A stretch of DNA of 64,000 nucleotides from Theocolax elegans (lineage: Eukaryota; Arthropoda; Insecta; Hymenoptera; Cerocephalidae): assembly GCA_026168455.1 (NCBI GenBank), contig CM047425.1, positions 23,452,648-23,516,647 on the forward strand. Direction: 5' to 3'. Below the pieces are notes generated by a model. That model saw nothing but the letters and a program-made list of their open reading frames with translations. It was not told the origin of the DNA and did no database searches. Position numbers and translations under genes: made by a program. How positions within the stretch are numbered: position 1 is the first letter of the stretch; each line of letters begins with the position of its first letter. Below are positions 46,430 to 58,400 of the stretch, in pieces.

Positions 46430-47045
46430 CTAATATCCTATAAATGAGTATACGCGCTGTATGATCCCTAAGCTCTGAATAGGATTCCGAATCTAGATAT
46501 ATCGTGTCTCCAACACCTACGTGCCTGTAATATCCTATCAAATAAGTATACGTAAGCGTAAAGTTGCTAAACCAGATATAGCGTGTCTCTACTGCCTATG
46601 TGTCTGTAATAAGGTCTAAAATGAATATACGTGATTGTAGGAATCCTAAGCTAGATATAGCGTGTCTCTAAAGCCTACGTCTCTGTAATAAGGTCTCAAA
46701 TGAATACACGTGATTATAGGGTCCTAAACCAGATATGGCGTGTCTCTAAGCCTACGTGTCTGTAATAAGGTCTCAAATGAATACACGTGACTACAAGGTT
46801 CCTAAACCAGATATGACGTGTCGCTACTGCCTACGTGTCTCTAATATCCTATCAAATGAATGCACGAGACTATAAGTTTTCTAAACCAGACATGACGTGT
46901 CTGTAAAGCCTACATGTCTGCAATGATGTCTCAAATGAATATACGTTACTATAGGATTCTTAAACCGGATGTAGCGGGTCTCTAACGCTGCGTGCCTCTG
47001 TAATGGTGTGCAAGCAATATACGTGTCTATAGGATTTATGAATGA
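46430..47045. repeat. ~79-bp tandem array (about eight units)
   Basis: The unit core CCTAAACCAGATATAGCGTG is followed by TCTCTAAAGCCTACGTGTCT, then GTAATAAGGTCTCAAATGAA and TATACGTGACTATAGGATT. The core recurs near 46484, 46567, 46649, 46722, 46801, 46880 and 46958, spaced 74-83 bp apart. Units have diverged by substitutions and small indels. The array lies directly upstream of a gypsy gag ORF and may be its leader. Confidence 0.85.
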
Positions 47046-47124
47046 ATTTTTTTTAGCCAGTACTTTTGTATAATTTATATGGTTATATGCGTATCTATAA
47101 CCATTATGAATTTCATGGCTGCAG

Positions 47125-48540
47125 ATGCTAGGAGAATATCAGGACGAGGAGTCCGATGAACCTAGCCCAGATCAGGAGATATATCTGATAATGCGGGAGA
47201 ACGCTGCGGTTAAAGACAACCTACACAGGACGGTACAGGAGTTCGATGACATCGAGCTAGATGCAACGACGTCAGCCGCGACCAATACAGAGCCACAACC
47301 CGAGCGAGGGAAATAACGGCTATCATTGGTTTCGGACGAGGGAAACTCATTTAGAATCCCTCGATCGTTCTCCCAGACCTTGGTGGAGCTTATCCAAAAA
47401 GTATATGACGTTTCGAAAAAGGTGGATAAGCTAATGCCCGAGCGTACTCAAACTGCTCACAGCGCGAGATTGGACGGTGCCAACCAATCTTACCATGTGC
47501 CATTTCAGGACACATATACGTGGCATGGTCCTGACATGAGCGAAATAAGCGAGGCGCAAGTTGATGGCGAACAATAACGCACAAGCGCCCCTCAGACAAA
47601 GCCTGATGGAGCTTTGAAGGGGGTGAATGCGCGCGAATCCCAGAGGATTCCATAAGCGCGTAGCTTGTCAAACATTTTTCACACCAAGCCACTCTGCGTC
47701 ATCGAGATTGAATGGAACATCTCTAGACGATGGCGGCATTGTTAGGAAGTGACAGGTCAAGTTCTCTGGCGACAAGAGCCAGAAGATTGATGCCTTCCCT
47801 ACCAGAATCGAGAATTGCAGGATCCTGGCCAACCTGTCGGAGGACGAGTTACTTCCCTCACTCTCTGAACTGCTGACAGACACCGCCGCCACGTGGTACC
47901 AGAACGAAAAACATAAGTGGTACTCCTGGCAAGATTTCGTGACTTCGGCCAAACGTTGGTATGAGTCAATGTTTCCAGTCAGGGACTACATGACGTGCTA
48001 TTTCGTCATAATGCGAAAGATAGTCCCTACGCCGACTGAAGCACAGCAGCTCAATCAGTTGTATCGAAACATGCTGAGACAGGTTCACCTGCTGTTCAAG
48101 AGAGCGGCGTATAAGCCGAAGCAGAATAAAGGTTCTTCAAAGGCTAAGGTAGCGGTTGCTGAGGTAAACCGAGCGAGCCTGACGTCGTCGACCGCATCGC
48201 CAAGATGCTGGAGGATGCGCTGCGGCCCATCGTTTCCCAATTAACGTCGATGGTTTGTCAGTCTCGTAGGAGAAGCCCAAGGTCCGACTCTCCAAAGAAA
48301 GGCTCGCCGACGAACCGACCTCCGGAAAATAGGAGGTTAGGCAGGCCTAACGGCCCGAGGTAGAGCTCCGAACAAAGGCAGGAGAAAAAGAATGCGAGTC
48401 CACCTAGGGAGAAAAGTAAGGAACAGCCGAAGAATCGAATGGGCAACAGTAGAAAACGCCAAAATACAAAAAAATACGAAACGCTCAACTCGCAAGATGA
48501 TTGCGAATCCTTAAAATCGACTCTCTCAGTATGCGCGGTA
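47125..48540 (+). pseudogene. gag: Ty3/gypsy gag remnant
   Basis: Successive plus-strand frames make up a broken gag. The first (47125-47316) starts MLGEYQDEESDEPSPDQE and is acidic. A second (47326-47577) has FSQTLVELIQKVYDV. The third (open from 47753 to 48244) holds the Retrotrans_gag core: FSGDKSQKIDAF..RIENC, LSELLTDTAATWYQN, WQDFVTSAKRWY, and LYRNMLRQVHLLFKRA. A lysine/proline-rich tail follows in another frame to about 48480. No zinc knuckle is seen and there is no pol; repeat B2 follows at 48668. Stops and shifts between the three parts make it non-functional. Confidence 0.75.
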
Positions 48541-48593
48541 GGTGGTGGTTAGGCGCTTCCGTAGAGGACAGACGATATATGCGTCCCGGCTAT

Positions 48594-48594
<1 letters not shown>

Positions 48595-48634
<40 letters not shown>
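48595..48634. repeat. GA microsatellite
   Basis: About 20 perfect GA units between the gag remnant and repeat B2. It could have grown from a polypurine tract of the old element (inference). Confidence 0.9.
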
Positions 48635-48636
<2 letters not shown>

Positions 48637-48667
48637 CTTCCCGCCGTACTGATAACGGAATTACATA

Positions 48668-50042
48668 GCAGTAAGTGGTGCACCACTTCTAGACCCGCGT
48701 GTCTCGTATTAGTTTTTTCAATATACCTGGTATGGTCCAAGTGAGGAAACGTTCCTTCTTACTTCCTCCTCTCGTGACCAATCCCGCCCGGATAGTCAGG
48801 TCGGTGGTTCGCGGGAGACACTTTACGAGAGAAGGCGCGCGTGACGTAGGCAGACCCTACGTCAGAGCTCCCTACGTCAGAGCTATATAAGTCACACGGT
48901 GTGACGTCACAGCCATCATGTTAAGTAACCGATAGTTCCCGGATCGGTTGCTTATAACGCGAACGCTAGTGGTTTTCAATTGATTGTTTTCGCGCTGACT
49001 TCGGGGGTAGTCGACGGTACGACTCCCCCTCAATTGTTACTTTCTAATCTATTAATAATTATTTATTTATTGAATAAATTGACTCGGCGAGATTATCTTT
49101 CTCGCCAACTAACACAATATCTCGCTTGTTAATATATATTCCCGGTGATAATCCTTTCAAACGAATACCGCCCTCTCCGGCATTTACTCTAGTTGGCAAG
49201 TTTTGGGCATAGGAACTAACTCGCGTTTTTAAAGTCAAACAAAGTAATTGGCGTTGTTAACGGCATTGCACGGGAAACAAAGTGATTCCCGGCCGCATTG
49301 TGGGACTATTATACTTACAAGGAGGGGTTCCACCTTCCGGGAAACAGATTATGTTGCAACTTTGGGAGCTGTTTTCTGGTATCCAAATATGAAAGAATTC
49401 ATATGAAATTCAATCTCATAGGCTGTTTGACGAAAGTTATACGCGGTTAACGAAAAATTGTGAAAAAAATATGTTTAAACTTAATCGCCAATAACTCGGA
49501 AAGAAATTTACGCAGATATTCAAACTTAAATCCATTAAATAGTTGAGATCAAGTAGATATAGTTTAAAAAAAAAGAAGCTCAAATATCTCAATTTGGACA
49601 AAAGTTATGGAAAAAATAAGAATTAGACGAAATATTTGCTTAAAAAGTCTATAAAATTTTAATACTAAATTTTCGTTACAATTTTATCTAATTCTTATTT
49701 TTTCCATAACTTTTGTCCAAATTGAGATATTTGAGCTTCTTTTTTTTTAAACTATATCTACTTGATCTCAACTATTTAATGGATTTAAGTTCGAATATCT
49801 GCGTAAATTTCTTTCCGAGTTATTGGCGATTAAGTTTAAACATATTTTTTTCACAATTTTTCGTTAACCGCGTATAACTTTCGTCAAACAGCGTATGAGA
49901 TTGAATTTCATATGAATTCTTTCATATTTGGGTACCAGAAAACAGCTCTCAAAGTTGCAACAAAATCTTTTTCCTGGAAGGTGGAACCCCTCCTGGTTAG
50001 CCTAACCGGGGCCTTATATTCCCCAGTACTCACCCCGTTACA
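48668..50042 (+). repeat. LTR-like repeat B, copy 2, interrupted by a palindrome
   Basis: It matches 29158-29886 up to TGTGGGACT (about 49308) and again from GCCTAACC (about 50000) to CCCCGTTACA (50042). The insert between is the palindrome at 49317-49999. It lies downstream of the gag remnant in the same orientation, so it may be the 3' LTR of that element after loss of pol. Confidence 0.7.
49317..49999. mobile_element. ~683-bp palindromic MITE inserted in repeat B2
   Basis: Left TTACAAGGAGGGGTTCCACC and right GGTGGAACCCCTCCTGG are reverse complements. Arms of ~325 bp enclose a spacer near 49640-49680. The copy of repeat B at 29.2 kb lacks it, which proves an insertion. TTA flanks both sides in the interrupted copy. 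Internal words are shared with the palindromes at 34.5 and 44.3 kb. Confidence 0.87.
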
Positions 50043-50925
50043 TTGCATAAATAAATAATATTTATGTAATAAAAAAGATTATAATTATATATACCTAGAA
50101 AATCCTAAAAATTTTAAAACCTATTTATAAAAAAAATCTGAAAAAAATTACAAATACTGTTCAAACCAAATAAAATAGCGTAACAGAGAGATTTTTAAGA
50201 AATAATTATTAATTAATTATTTATACGTAAATAACTATTTTTGGTCGGTAATATATAGCTAAAAAACAATGATTCACGGCTGCTCAAAAATCTCGATGCT
50301 TAGAGATAGGTTATGTTTGATTCGGTCATGTTGTGGATTATGCACACCAAAATTGTACACGTAATAGATGTGCACATAAAATTAAATTATTAATATTGCA
50401 CACTGTGCATTTCAAATCGTGCACATAGTTTTTCAATTAAACTAGAAAATTTGAAAAATTATTAAGCACACATTTATTATGCACAAAACAATATTATTTT
50501 TTAAAATTATGCACGACTAAAAAATATAATTAAAATTCTTGATTCTGTTAAATATTATCGTGCACCTTATTTTTCTAGTAAATTGAATTTTGCACACAAT
50601 ATTTTACAAACATTAATTCTGCACGTAATACTTATTATTTTACACAATTCGTTTTAGTGAACAATGATTGTGCATTAAATAAATTTCGTGTACAATCATT
50701 CTTCATTTATAAAGCAATACTATTTTTTGTACACAGATGTGTACAATGATTGTGCACTACTTACTCATATTTTGTGTGTACAATTGTTGTACACGTGTAA
50801 TAACTTGTGTTTAATCATTGTACACATATAATATATTTCATTATATTTTGGTTTTTTAAGCGATCTTGTAGGGTAATTCACAGGATGTTAAATAAATTTA
50901 ACACCTTTTCTTTTAATTAAAAATT
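50043..50925. other. AT-rich stretch with many TGCAC/GTGCA and TGTACAC words
   Basis: From about 50290 to 50830 short words such as TGCACA, GTGCAC, TGTACAC and GTACAATGATTGTGCAC recur in both orientations every 20-50 bases in AT-rich DNA. No fixed period and no ORF. Confidence 0.55.
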
Positions 50926-50965
50926 GCAACGTTTCGTCTGATTATCTTTTCAGACCTCTTCTGGC
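50926..50965 (-). ncRNA. Degenerate hammerhead-ribozyme-like motif
   Basis: On the minus strand CAGAAGA, then GTCTGA-(8 nt)-TCAGAC, then GAAAC. This is the order CUGANGA, stem II, GAAA of a hammerhead core, with two faults: A for U in the first block, and one extra G before stem II. Penelope-like elements are known to carry hammerhead motifs in their terminal repeats, and one starts just downstream, but on the opposite strand. Weak call. Confidence 0.3.
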
Positions 50966-51283
50966 ATTAATTTATTAACAAAGACACAAATAATTAACAA
51001 TTTTTCAAATTGAAAAAGAACAAGAAATAATTTTTTATATAAATACACAAAAAACGCAATAATTACCAATATTGAAAATAAGTTTAGCTCAACATCGAGC
51101 CATGTCAAATCGGACTAACCGTTATAACAAGAAATAAACATATAGAGTATCTAAAACTCTTTCAATTTTCCAAGAAATTCACAGATGATTAGTATATACA
51201 TACGTATATACCTATATATACTGATTGTGAGTAATTTTAACAGCCGTTACAGTATGTTCTTATACAAGTAATTTAAGCCCATT

Positions 51284-52760
51284 GTGTCTTCTTTTTTATT
51301 TAATTTTTTACTTAATTATTTAATAAACAAAAGAGCTGACAAAGATAATTCAATTGTGAACAATAATTATGTAATGAATCTCACTAAAACGATCTTACCG
51401 AACGATGTATTAGATATTGTTAGTTTAGGCCCAAAATTCAATGTACAAAAAAATATGTGTAAAAAAGACGTAATTTCCATAGTTAAAAACGTTGAAACAA
51501 ATTTAGATAAATTAGAAATAAATAATGAAGCCTAAAATGAGATACGAGAAGTCGTTGTAAAATGTATAAAAAAGGAAATGAAAATAACACCACATATTTC
51601 TCTTAAAGAAAAACAGTTCATCAGTAAACTTAGTAGCACAGAAAAATTTCTAAAACAAAATACAGATCTGTTTTTTACACACGCCGATAAAGGTAATATT
51701 ACAGTTTGTTTAAATAAATCAGAATATTTAGAAAAAATGACAGCACTATTAAATGATAAAAAAGTTTATAAAATAGTCAATAAGAATCCGATTAAAAAAT
51801 TACAATCTAATGTACGTACAATTTTAAAAAAACTGAATGACAACCATTTACTACTAAAAAATTATCACAATAATGAGTTAACACAAACTAATACATCTTT
51901 AGCAAAAGCGTATGGATTACCAAAAATCCATAAAAAGGATATTCTTTTTAGATCCAATTGTGTCAACCATAAACAGCCCAACTTATTTTTTATCAAAACT
52001 AATATGTAATGAATTAAAAACTGCGTTACCGCCGCCGAAGTCTCATATTGACAATAGTTTAAAACTTAAAAACTTGTTGGTAAAAAAAAAAAAAAAAATC
52101 GCTACCTGAAGATTATATCTTCCTGTCACTTGACGTAGTCTCTTTATACACAAATGTTTCATGTAAAGATGTTTTAGATAGTTTAGACAGACGTTATTCA
52201 ACTATAAATAGTACTTGTAAGATCCCGTTCCATGAAATTCGCAATATTGTCGAATTTCTATTTAACAATACGTTTTTTACATTTAATGGTATATATTATC
52301 ATCAAATTTTTGGAACACCGATGGGATCAAATATCTCACCTATTCTAGCAAACATTGTAATGGAGGACCTTGAAAAAGCTTGCTTACTAAAATTAAAAAA
52401 CTCATACAATTGTATACCACTATTTTACTACAGATATGTGGACGATACTATCCTATGTGTTAAAAAAGACGAAATAGATTTAAGTTATTACTGTTTTTAA
52501 CAATCAAAACGAACATTTAAAATTCACACATGAATTGGAAACAAATAATAAAATTAACTTCTTAGACTTAAGTTTAATGAGAATAAACAACAAAATTGTA
52601 ACTAACTGGTATCGTAAAGAATCGAATTCAGACAGAGTTTTAAACTTCAACTCTCATCATACAGATCGTCAAAAAGGAACATTATATATAATTTAATAGA
52701 TCGAGCAATACTACTATCAGATTCAACTTTTCACCAAGATAATTTAAACCACGGTGTAAG
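51284..52760 (+). pseudogene. Penelope-like element reverse transcriptase, degraded
   Basis: Plus-strand remnants in four frames. An N-terminal part (51284-51532, LGPKFN) is followed by FFTHADKGNITVCLNKSEY and AYGLPKIHKKD (51578-51980), then in another frame PIVSTINSPTYFLSK...PKSHIDNS (to about 52080, poly-A). Next is LSLDVVSLYTNV, FFTFNGIYY, FGTPMGSNISPILANIVMEDLE and YRYVDDTIL (about 52100-52500), the catalytic YVDD core. Last is FLDLSLMRINNKIVTNWYRK. The THADK and the AYGLPK-IHK blocks are diagnostic of Penelope-like elements. Shifts lie near 51950, 52095 (poly-A), 52495 and 52680. No GIY-YIG endonuclease follows; the sequence leaves the family near 52755. Confidence 0.82.
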
Positions 52761-53195
52761 AAACAGAGGTGGACCGACTGCCTTTCCCCCACCATAAAAC
52801 TGCTGTGATCTTATTGAAGCCCTTCGCCTTGTCTCCGCACGGCGGCGCCACAGAAACAATGTACTATTTAATCACACATACAGTCAGCCACCAAAGACGC
52901 GTCATTGTGTGCATGTAGCACACGGACATTGCGTGTCCTTCGTAGTATGTGTGAGCTACTGTATTCATGCGCGGCAAAATTAATTTATTTGAATCTTTAA
53001 ATGAGTTTCGCTCTAAGGTACTATGCCACGAAAAATCATGGAACTTGCTGAACATATACTTTTTAACCCTGTAAATTACAGAGTGGACGAATAATTAGAA
53101 TAGTTGCAAAAAAGTTGAGTAAATTGATATATTATTACGAGGGATTATTGACAGTTATTCAACTGTACTACAGTAATTATCAATTTTGTCAACAA

Positions 53196-53198
<3 letters not shown>
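52761..53198. other. Unassigned sequence
   Basis: CpG-richer (GCACGGCGGCGCCACAG near 52840), then ordinary. It has only very short ORFs; one begins ATGCCACGAAAAATC at 53022 and codes for ~23 residues. I recognise nothing. Confidence 0.4.

Positions 53199-53242
<44 letters not shown>
53199..53242. repeat. TA microsatellite
   Basis: About 22 perfect TA units. Confidence 0.9.
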
Positions 53243-53244
<2 letters not shown>

Positions 53245-53589
53245 CACCTTGGAGCTAAACCACTTTTTCACAATTTTAATGATTTCTTTATAATGGTGAA
53301 TATTTGTGGTACGCTCAATGATCTTGGACAATTTTTTTTTCTTAAACTTCATGTAATTTACAGAAAAAAAGGTCTTTTATGTTTTTTTATATTGAATTAG
53401 ATAATTTTGTGTTATAGTAGGTTGAGTGTTAAGAAAAAATTAGAGAAATGTCAAAATACCATTTTAACCTTCAGTATCTGTGAAACTATTAAGTTTTAGC
53501 CTCTAAAATTGTAGACCACTATCCAAAAACATGTAGGAGAGAGTATTTACAAAGTTACAGAAAAAAATTTGTTCGTCTGGATAAGACAG

Positions 53590-53835
53590 AAAATATATAT
53601 GGGAGATATACGATTTATTGTTAGTCACTGATACTTTTCAATCTCTAAGCTGCCTACAAACACAAAACAATAGGTGTATAAGCAGTTATACCTGTTATAT
53701 AATTAGATACATGCCTGAAACTTTTTATATAATTACAATAAATCCAATTATATAACAGGTACCTACAGTTTTGTGTTTGTAAGCAGCTTAGAGACTGTAA
53801 AGTATCAGAGACTAACAATAAATTGTATATTTTAG
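53590..53835. repeat. ~245-bp inverted repeat
   Basis: ATTGTTAGTCACTGATACTT...CTCTAAGCTGC..ACAAACACAAAAC on the left pairs with the reverse forms on the right (GTTTTGTGTTTGT, GCAGCTTAGAG, GTATCAG..ACTAACAAT). The inner arms are ACCTGTTATATAATT and AATTATATAACAGGT. No ORF; it may be part of a larger decayed foldback reaching 54418. Confidence 0.75.
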
Positions 53836-55470
53836 TATTATTGAGGAATAATATAGTGCCATATTGTTTGAATGCAAGTATATGGTTACTCTGTTTTTTT
53901 CATAAAATGCATTCGCTCTCTTTTTTTAAGAAATTTGCCTAAAAACACCATAACTTTGTCTGAAATGCTCTGCCGCACACAAACTTTGCATCATTTTGAA
54001 GGTAATTAATCATCGATGAATTAGATTTTTGGATGGATAAAATATTTTTGATCATTGATCGTACAACCCTTTTTTTTACTATAAAGGTTTTTATTAATTA
54101 TAACTATATTCAATGTTTTTAAACTAATATAAATTAATTATTTCAACAGATTCTTCTTGAAATTTATAAACTTTTTCAAATTTAATATATATAAGAACAA
54201 ATTATTAGATTTTTAGTTATTAAGTGATCAAAATGGCAAAAAAGTCATTTTTTTTTAAAAAAATTCCATATTTTGATTGGGTACAGCTCTGGTACTAATT
54301 GAAATTCAGGTCCAAAAATTTTGCTCCACTCAATTCAAGTAGTTTTTTACTTACTCCATACATTAAAACAAAATTCAATTTTTAACTTAATCACTTCACA
54401 TGGAATCTTCCATATTTATGTATAATATAAAAAAAGTGAAAGAAAAAATAGTTGCAATTAATTTTCTGTGTAAAATTTTTGGATATTTTATAAATATGTA
54501 CATATATTAATATTATAAAATATTTATACATATATACATATATGCATATATTTTTTATATATATGTTTTAAAACTAATATCAATGAAATGTTATATATCT
54601 TGTAAACTAATTTACTATAAACAAATGCGCCAGCAAACTTTATTAACTTTACCAAAGTACTTAATTTTCGATTGTATGTGGTTATTCAATTTATTTTTCT
54701 GATTTTTTTGACATGCATTTTGATAAAAATAAAGAAATTTTTTATATCTGTTTTGAATTAAATGCAAATATAGATATAATAATTTTAAACCACCTGTTTC
54801 CTAGATAACTTATAAATCTTCGATTGCTTTAAATTTTTTACTGTGTTTTTATAGGCGTTTTTATTTTAAAAAGTTAATTTTGCTAGAAAAAATATTTATT
54901 TTGGAAGTACATTGCAGAATTTCTTTCAATTTTACATTTCGTTTTATCAATAAAATTATTATTAAACATGTTAATACAATATACATTTATGAAATTCTTA
55001 TGTATACATATAAATTAATAATTATTAAGTTATTTATTTAATTAATAACTATCATTATGCAATTACATTGTTCATTTTTATTTCTTCACTTTTTGAGATT
55101 CATTGAAAAATATGATAGTTTTATTTAAACTTTTTGTAATTTTAAAATTGTTTCGAATAATTTTGATTTAATCAAACCAAATTTTCAAATAAAAACAATA
55201 CATAGGATGTACGTTTACCCTCCATGAAAAGAAAGTATATCTTGATCATGAACATAATAAAGCAGAACAATAACAAGAAAGACCAGTGTTTATTCTTCTG
55301 CTGTCAGGGAAGCTACTGCTAATTGTTCGTTATTTTCAAAGTGCTTATTTTTATAAATTTCAATAAAAATAAATAATAATAGGTATTCATAATTGCTTGT
55401 TAAGTTTATTATTTATTGATTTATTACATTAAAAAATGTTTTTATTTTTAAGATTATCATTATTTATAAA
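53836..55470. other. AT-rich noncoding stretch
   Basis: No ORF. At 54390-54415 the words CACTTCACATGGAATCTTCC resemble the right end of the 998-bp palindrome (CACTTCACGTGGAATACCCC), so an old relative of that element may end here. The remainder holds nothing recognisable. Confidence 0.5.
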
Positions 55471-58400
55471 ATGGGAAGGCGATGTAGTGTCCGTGGGTGC
55501 AAATCGAAGCAAAATCTTTTTAGTGCTCCAAAAAATAGTGATATTAGAAATAAATGGTCTGAACGTTTATACTGCAAAATTACGGAAACAGGATACGTGT
55601 GCGAAAAACATTTTAATCCGGATGATGTGATTAGTGAAAAAAAAATTGTTGACAGTGTTGGAAATGAAGTAAGTTATTTCATCAAAAGAAATAACAAATG
55701 TATTTATTTTCTTTATTGAACCAGATAAAAATTTCAAAATTTATTATTAAATAATTCTTATAAAAGTAAACTAAATTAATCTGTACACAGCTTGAATAAT
55801 GAAATTGCTCAATAACTAAAAATAAATTCAACTTTTGTGTTATAAACAATACAATTATTTAATAATTCAAACTAAGTTAAAATACATTTGATTTTTTTTA
55901 AATATATTATTTTAGCAAGTACACAATATTATTAATAAATTAATAATTTATTACCTGTATAATAGTAATATATATTATAATATTAATGATAGCAAGTATA
56001 TGATATCAGTTAAAAAAGTATACGTATTATTTGTTGAAATAGCAATAAAAGAAAATTTTTGTAATTATCAAAATTCTGCTATTTAACTAATGTTTAAAAT
56101 ATGTTTTTGTTGACGACGCTAATAATTAAAATTAGTTGTTATCTCGCGATTTAAATTTAAATGTTCTTGTATTTCTCTCTATAAATATGATCATAACAGT
56201 TCAGTTGTTTGTTTTATTTGGCGCGAATCTTTCCCGCAATAATCAGATATTGTCATACTCCTGTAATCGTCCATTCTTGCGTTTGCGTGTGTCTATATAT
56301 GTGACTTTCAAATTTCAGTCTTTAAATGACAGTTTTAAAATTATAATTTCCATATAATAGTCAATGACTTAAATTATTTTTTAATACATATATGTTTACT
56401 ACTTTTAATTAAATTTCAACTTCAATTAAAAACAAATTTTTTTATTAAAAATATTAAAATAATTTTTTTTATTGTTTTGTGTCTGAGAAAAGCAGAATTT
56501 ATATATATGTATATAAAATACATATTGTTTATATTTCTCATTTATATACAAATATTTAAAATATTTTTAATAAATAACAGAAACTATAAAGAAAAATACA
56601 CCTACTTTTAAAACTTATTGAATTAAATCAATATTTTCGCTATATAGCGTATTAAATAGCTAGGTTAACAAGTGTATTAATGTTTTTGAAAAAAATGTAG
56701 CTATATTTTATACTAATTATATTGTTGGTACATTAGCAGATGCACCTAATCTGTCGCTATAAAGATTATACCAATAAACGATGTATAAGTTTATACGGAC
56801 TTAATTTGTTATTTCAACAAATAAACGGTTCAAGATTAAAATATATTTCATTTTTTTATACATCCTTATAAAAAAATTTAAGTATAAATGAATGACCTTT
56901 TTTTAAATAATATATGTATTTGTTTTCTTTTTTTAGTAATTTTTTGTTATTGTTTATGCGTAATAAATTATTAAAATCACAGTGATTTTCTTTGAAAATT
57001 CACTTTACTAGCGTATAGTTTTTTTTAAAATAAAGCGTAAACTTGTATTTATCATTATTTATATTTGAATATACAATAAAAATCCAAATTACGATAAGAT
57101 CTTTTTCTTCATAAGACGTTTTCTGGTAAGTAATTTCATATTCCCTTTTTTTTAAAATTCATTTCTGAATTGCCTATATCATTTATTTGTTATAATTTTT
57201 CGACATTTAATTTATTGTTCTAAATCAATTTATTTTTATAAGTAAAATAGTTACGACTAAAATAGTAATATTTTTAGATTACTGTAAAACTCTTGAGACA
57301 TTCTTTAAACCAGGAGCACTTCCTTATGAACATGGTTGTCTAGAACCTGCCAAAAAATAATGAAATTAAATCAACTTTTAGACGAGCAGTGTCAACCATC
57401 AACCTCAACATCAACTGCTACTGGCAGTGTTGAGGAAATTGTAATATTGATGAAATTTTAAAAGAAGATTTACTTCATGTAATAATGTTATATGTTTATT
57501 TAGAAAAAAGAATTATTTTCATATTATTTACGTGCATTATATAAATTTTCTGATTTCATATTAGAATACAATTTCATGTAATTCAAATGAATCTAAGACG
57601 GAACTGCACAAAATTCCGAATGGGTTGTACGATGTACTTGTAAAAGAAAAAGAGTCTATAAAATATCCCAATCATCAGTGGGCATCAAGTCATTGCATTG
57701 AAAAAAAAGTAATTATTTTTTCATTTATTGATGCAACATCAAGTCCATCTGGAAGTGGTAATGTCATCCCTATATCAAAGAAACAGGTATATTTTCAAAA
57801 ATTAATTTTTTTATATATTATGAGTAAAAACATTTATATTTTGAAATTTTCGAAATAAATTGTACTCTAAAATTATTAACTTTAAATATAAATAAAAAAT
57901 ATTAGTCTTTTAAATATATAATGTAAGCTTCTGTGAATCTTATTTCAGTGATAAATTATATTTCATGTTATTGTTTTCAGGTTATTGTTCATGGTAATTC
58001 AAGATTGCAGTTTCGATTTTGTAACAAAAATATAGAATTACAATTGCATCAAAGCAATCCACAAACATTGAAAGAATTTGAAAATTTTTTGCAAGAAATT
58101 GACGAACTTGAAATATGTACTGGAGGACCATCGATCAAATATTTTAGAGATATCATTACAGATTCCGCTTATAGAGACTTGGTATCATGGAGACATAACA
58201 AATGTCCAATTATTTTAGTTTCCGGAAAAGTGTGTCAGTATTGTTCGGGGCTATATAAAATTCTATCACAGAATCAAATCCGACAAAAACAAACAAAGAA
58301 GCGTATGAAAATACCCACTTCAGATTCAGTGAAAAATAGATTTAAGAAAATATCAAATGAAAACGCGTACTTAATCAACGGTTGTCTAGAAAACAGCGCA

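Noticed and set aside
46430..47045. CRISPR-like array
   Set aside because: Units are contiguous ~79-bp tandem repeats without unique spacers, in a eukaryotic genome.
48258..48488. 76-codon minus-strand frame rich in F/L/S
   Set aside because: Antisense of the lysine-rich gag tail; hydrophobicity comes from the reversed codons.
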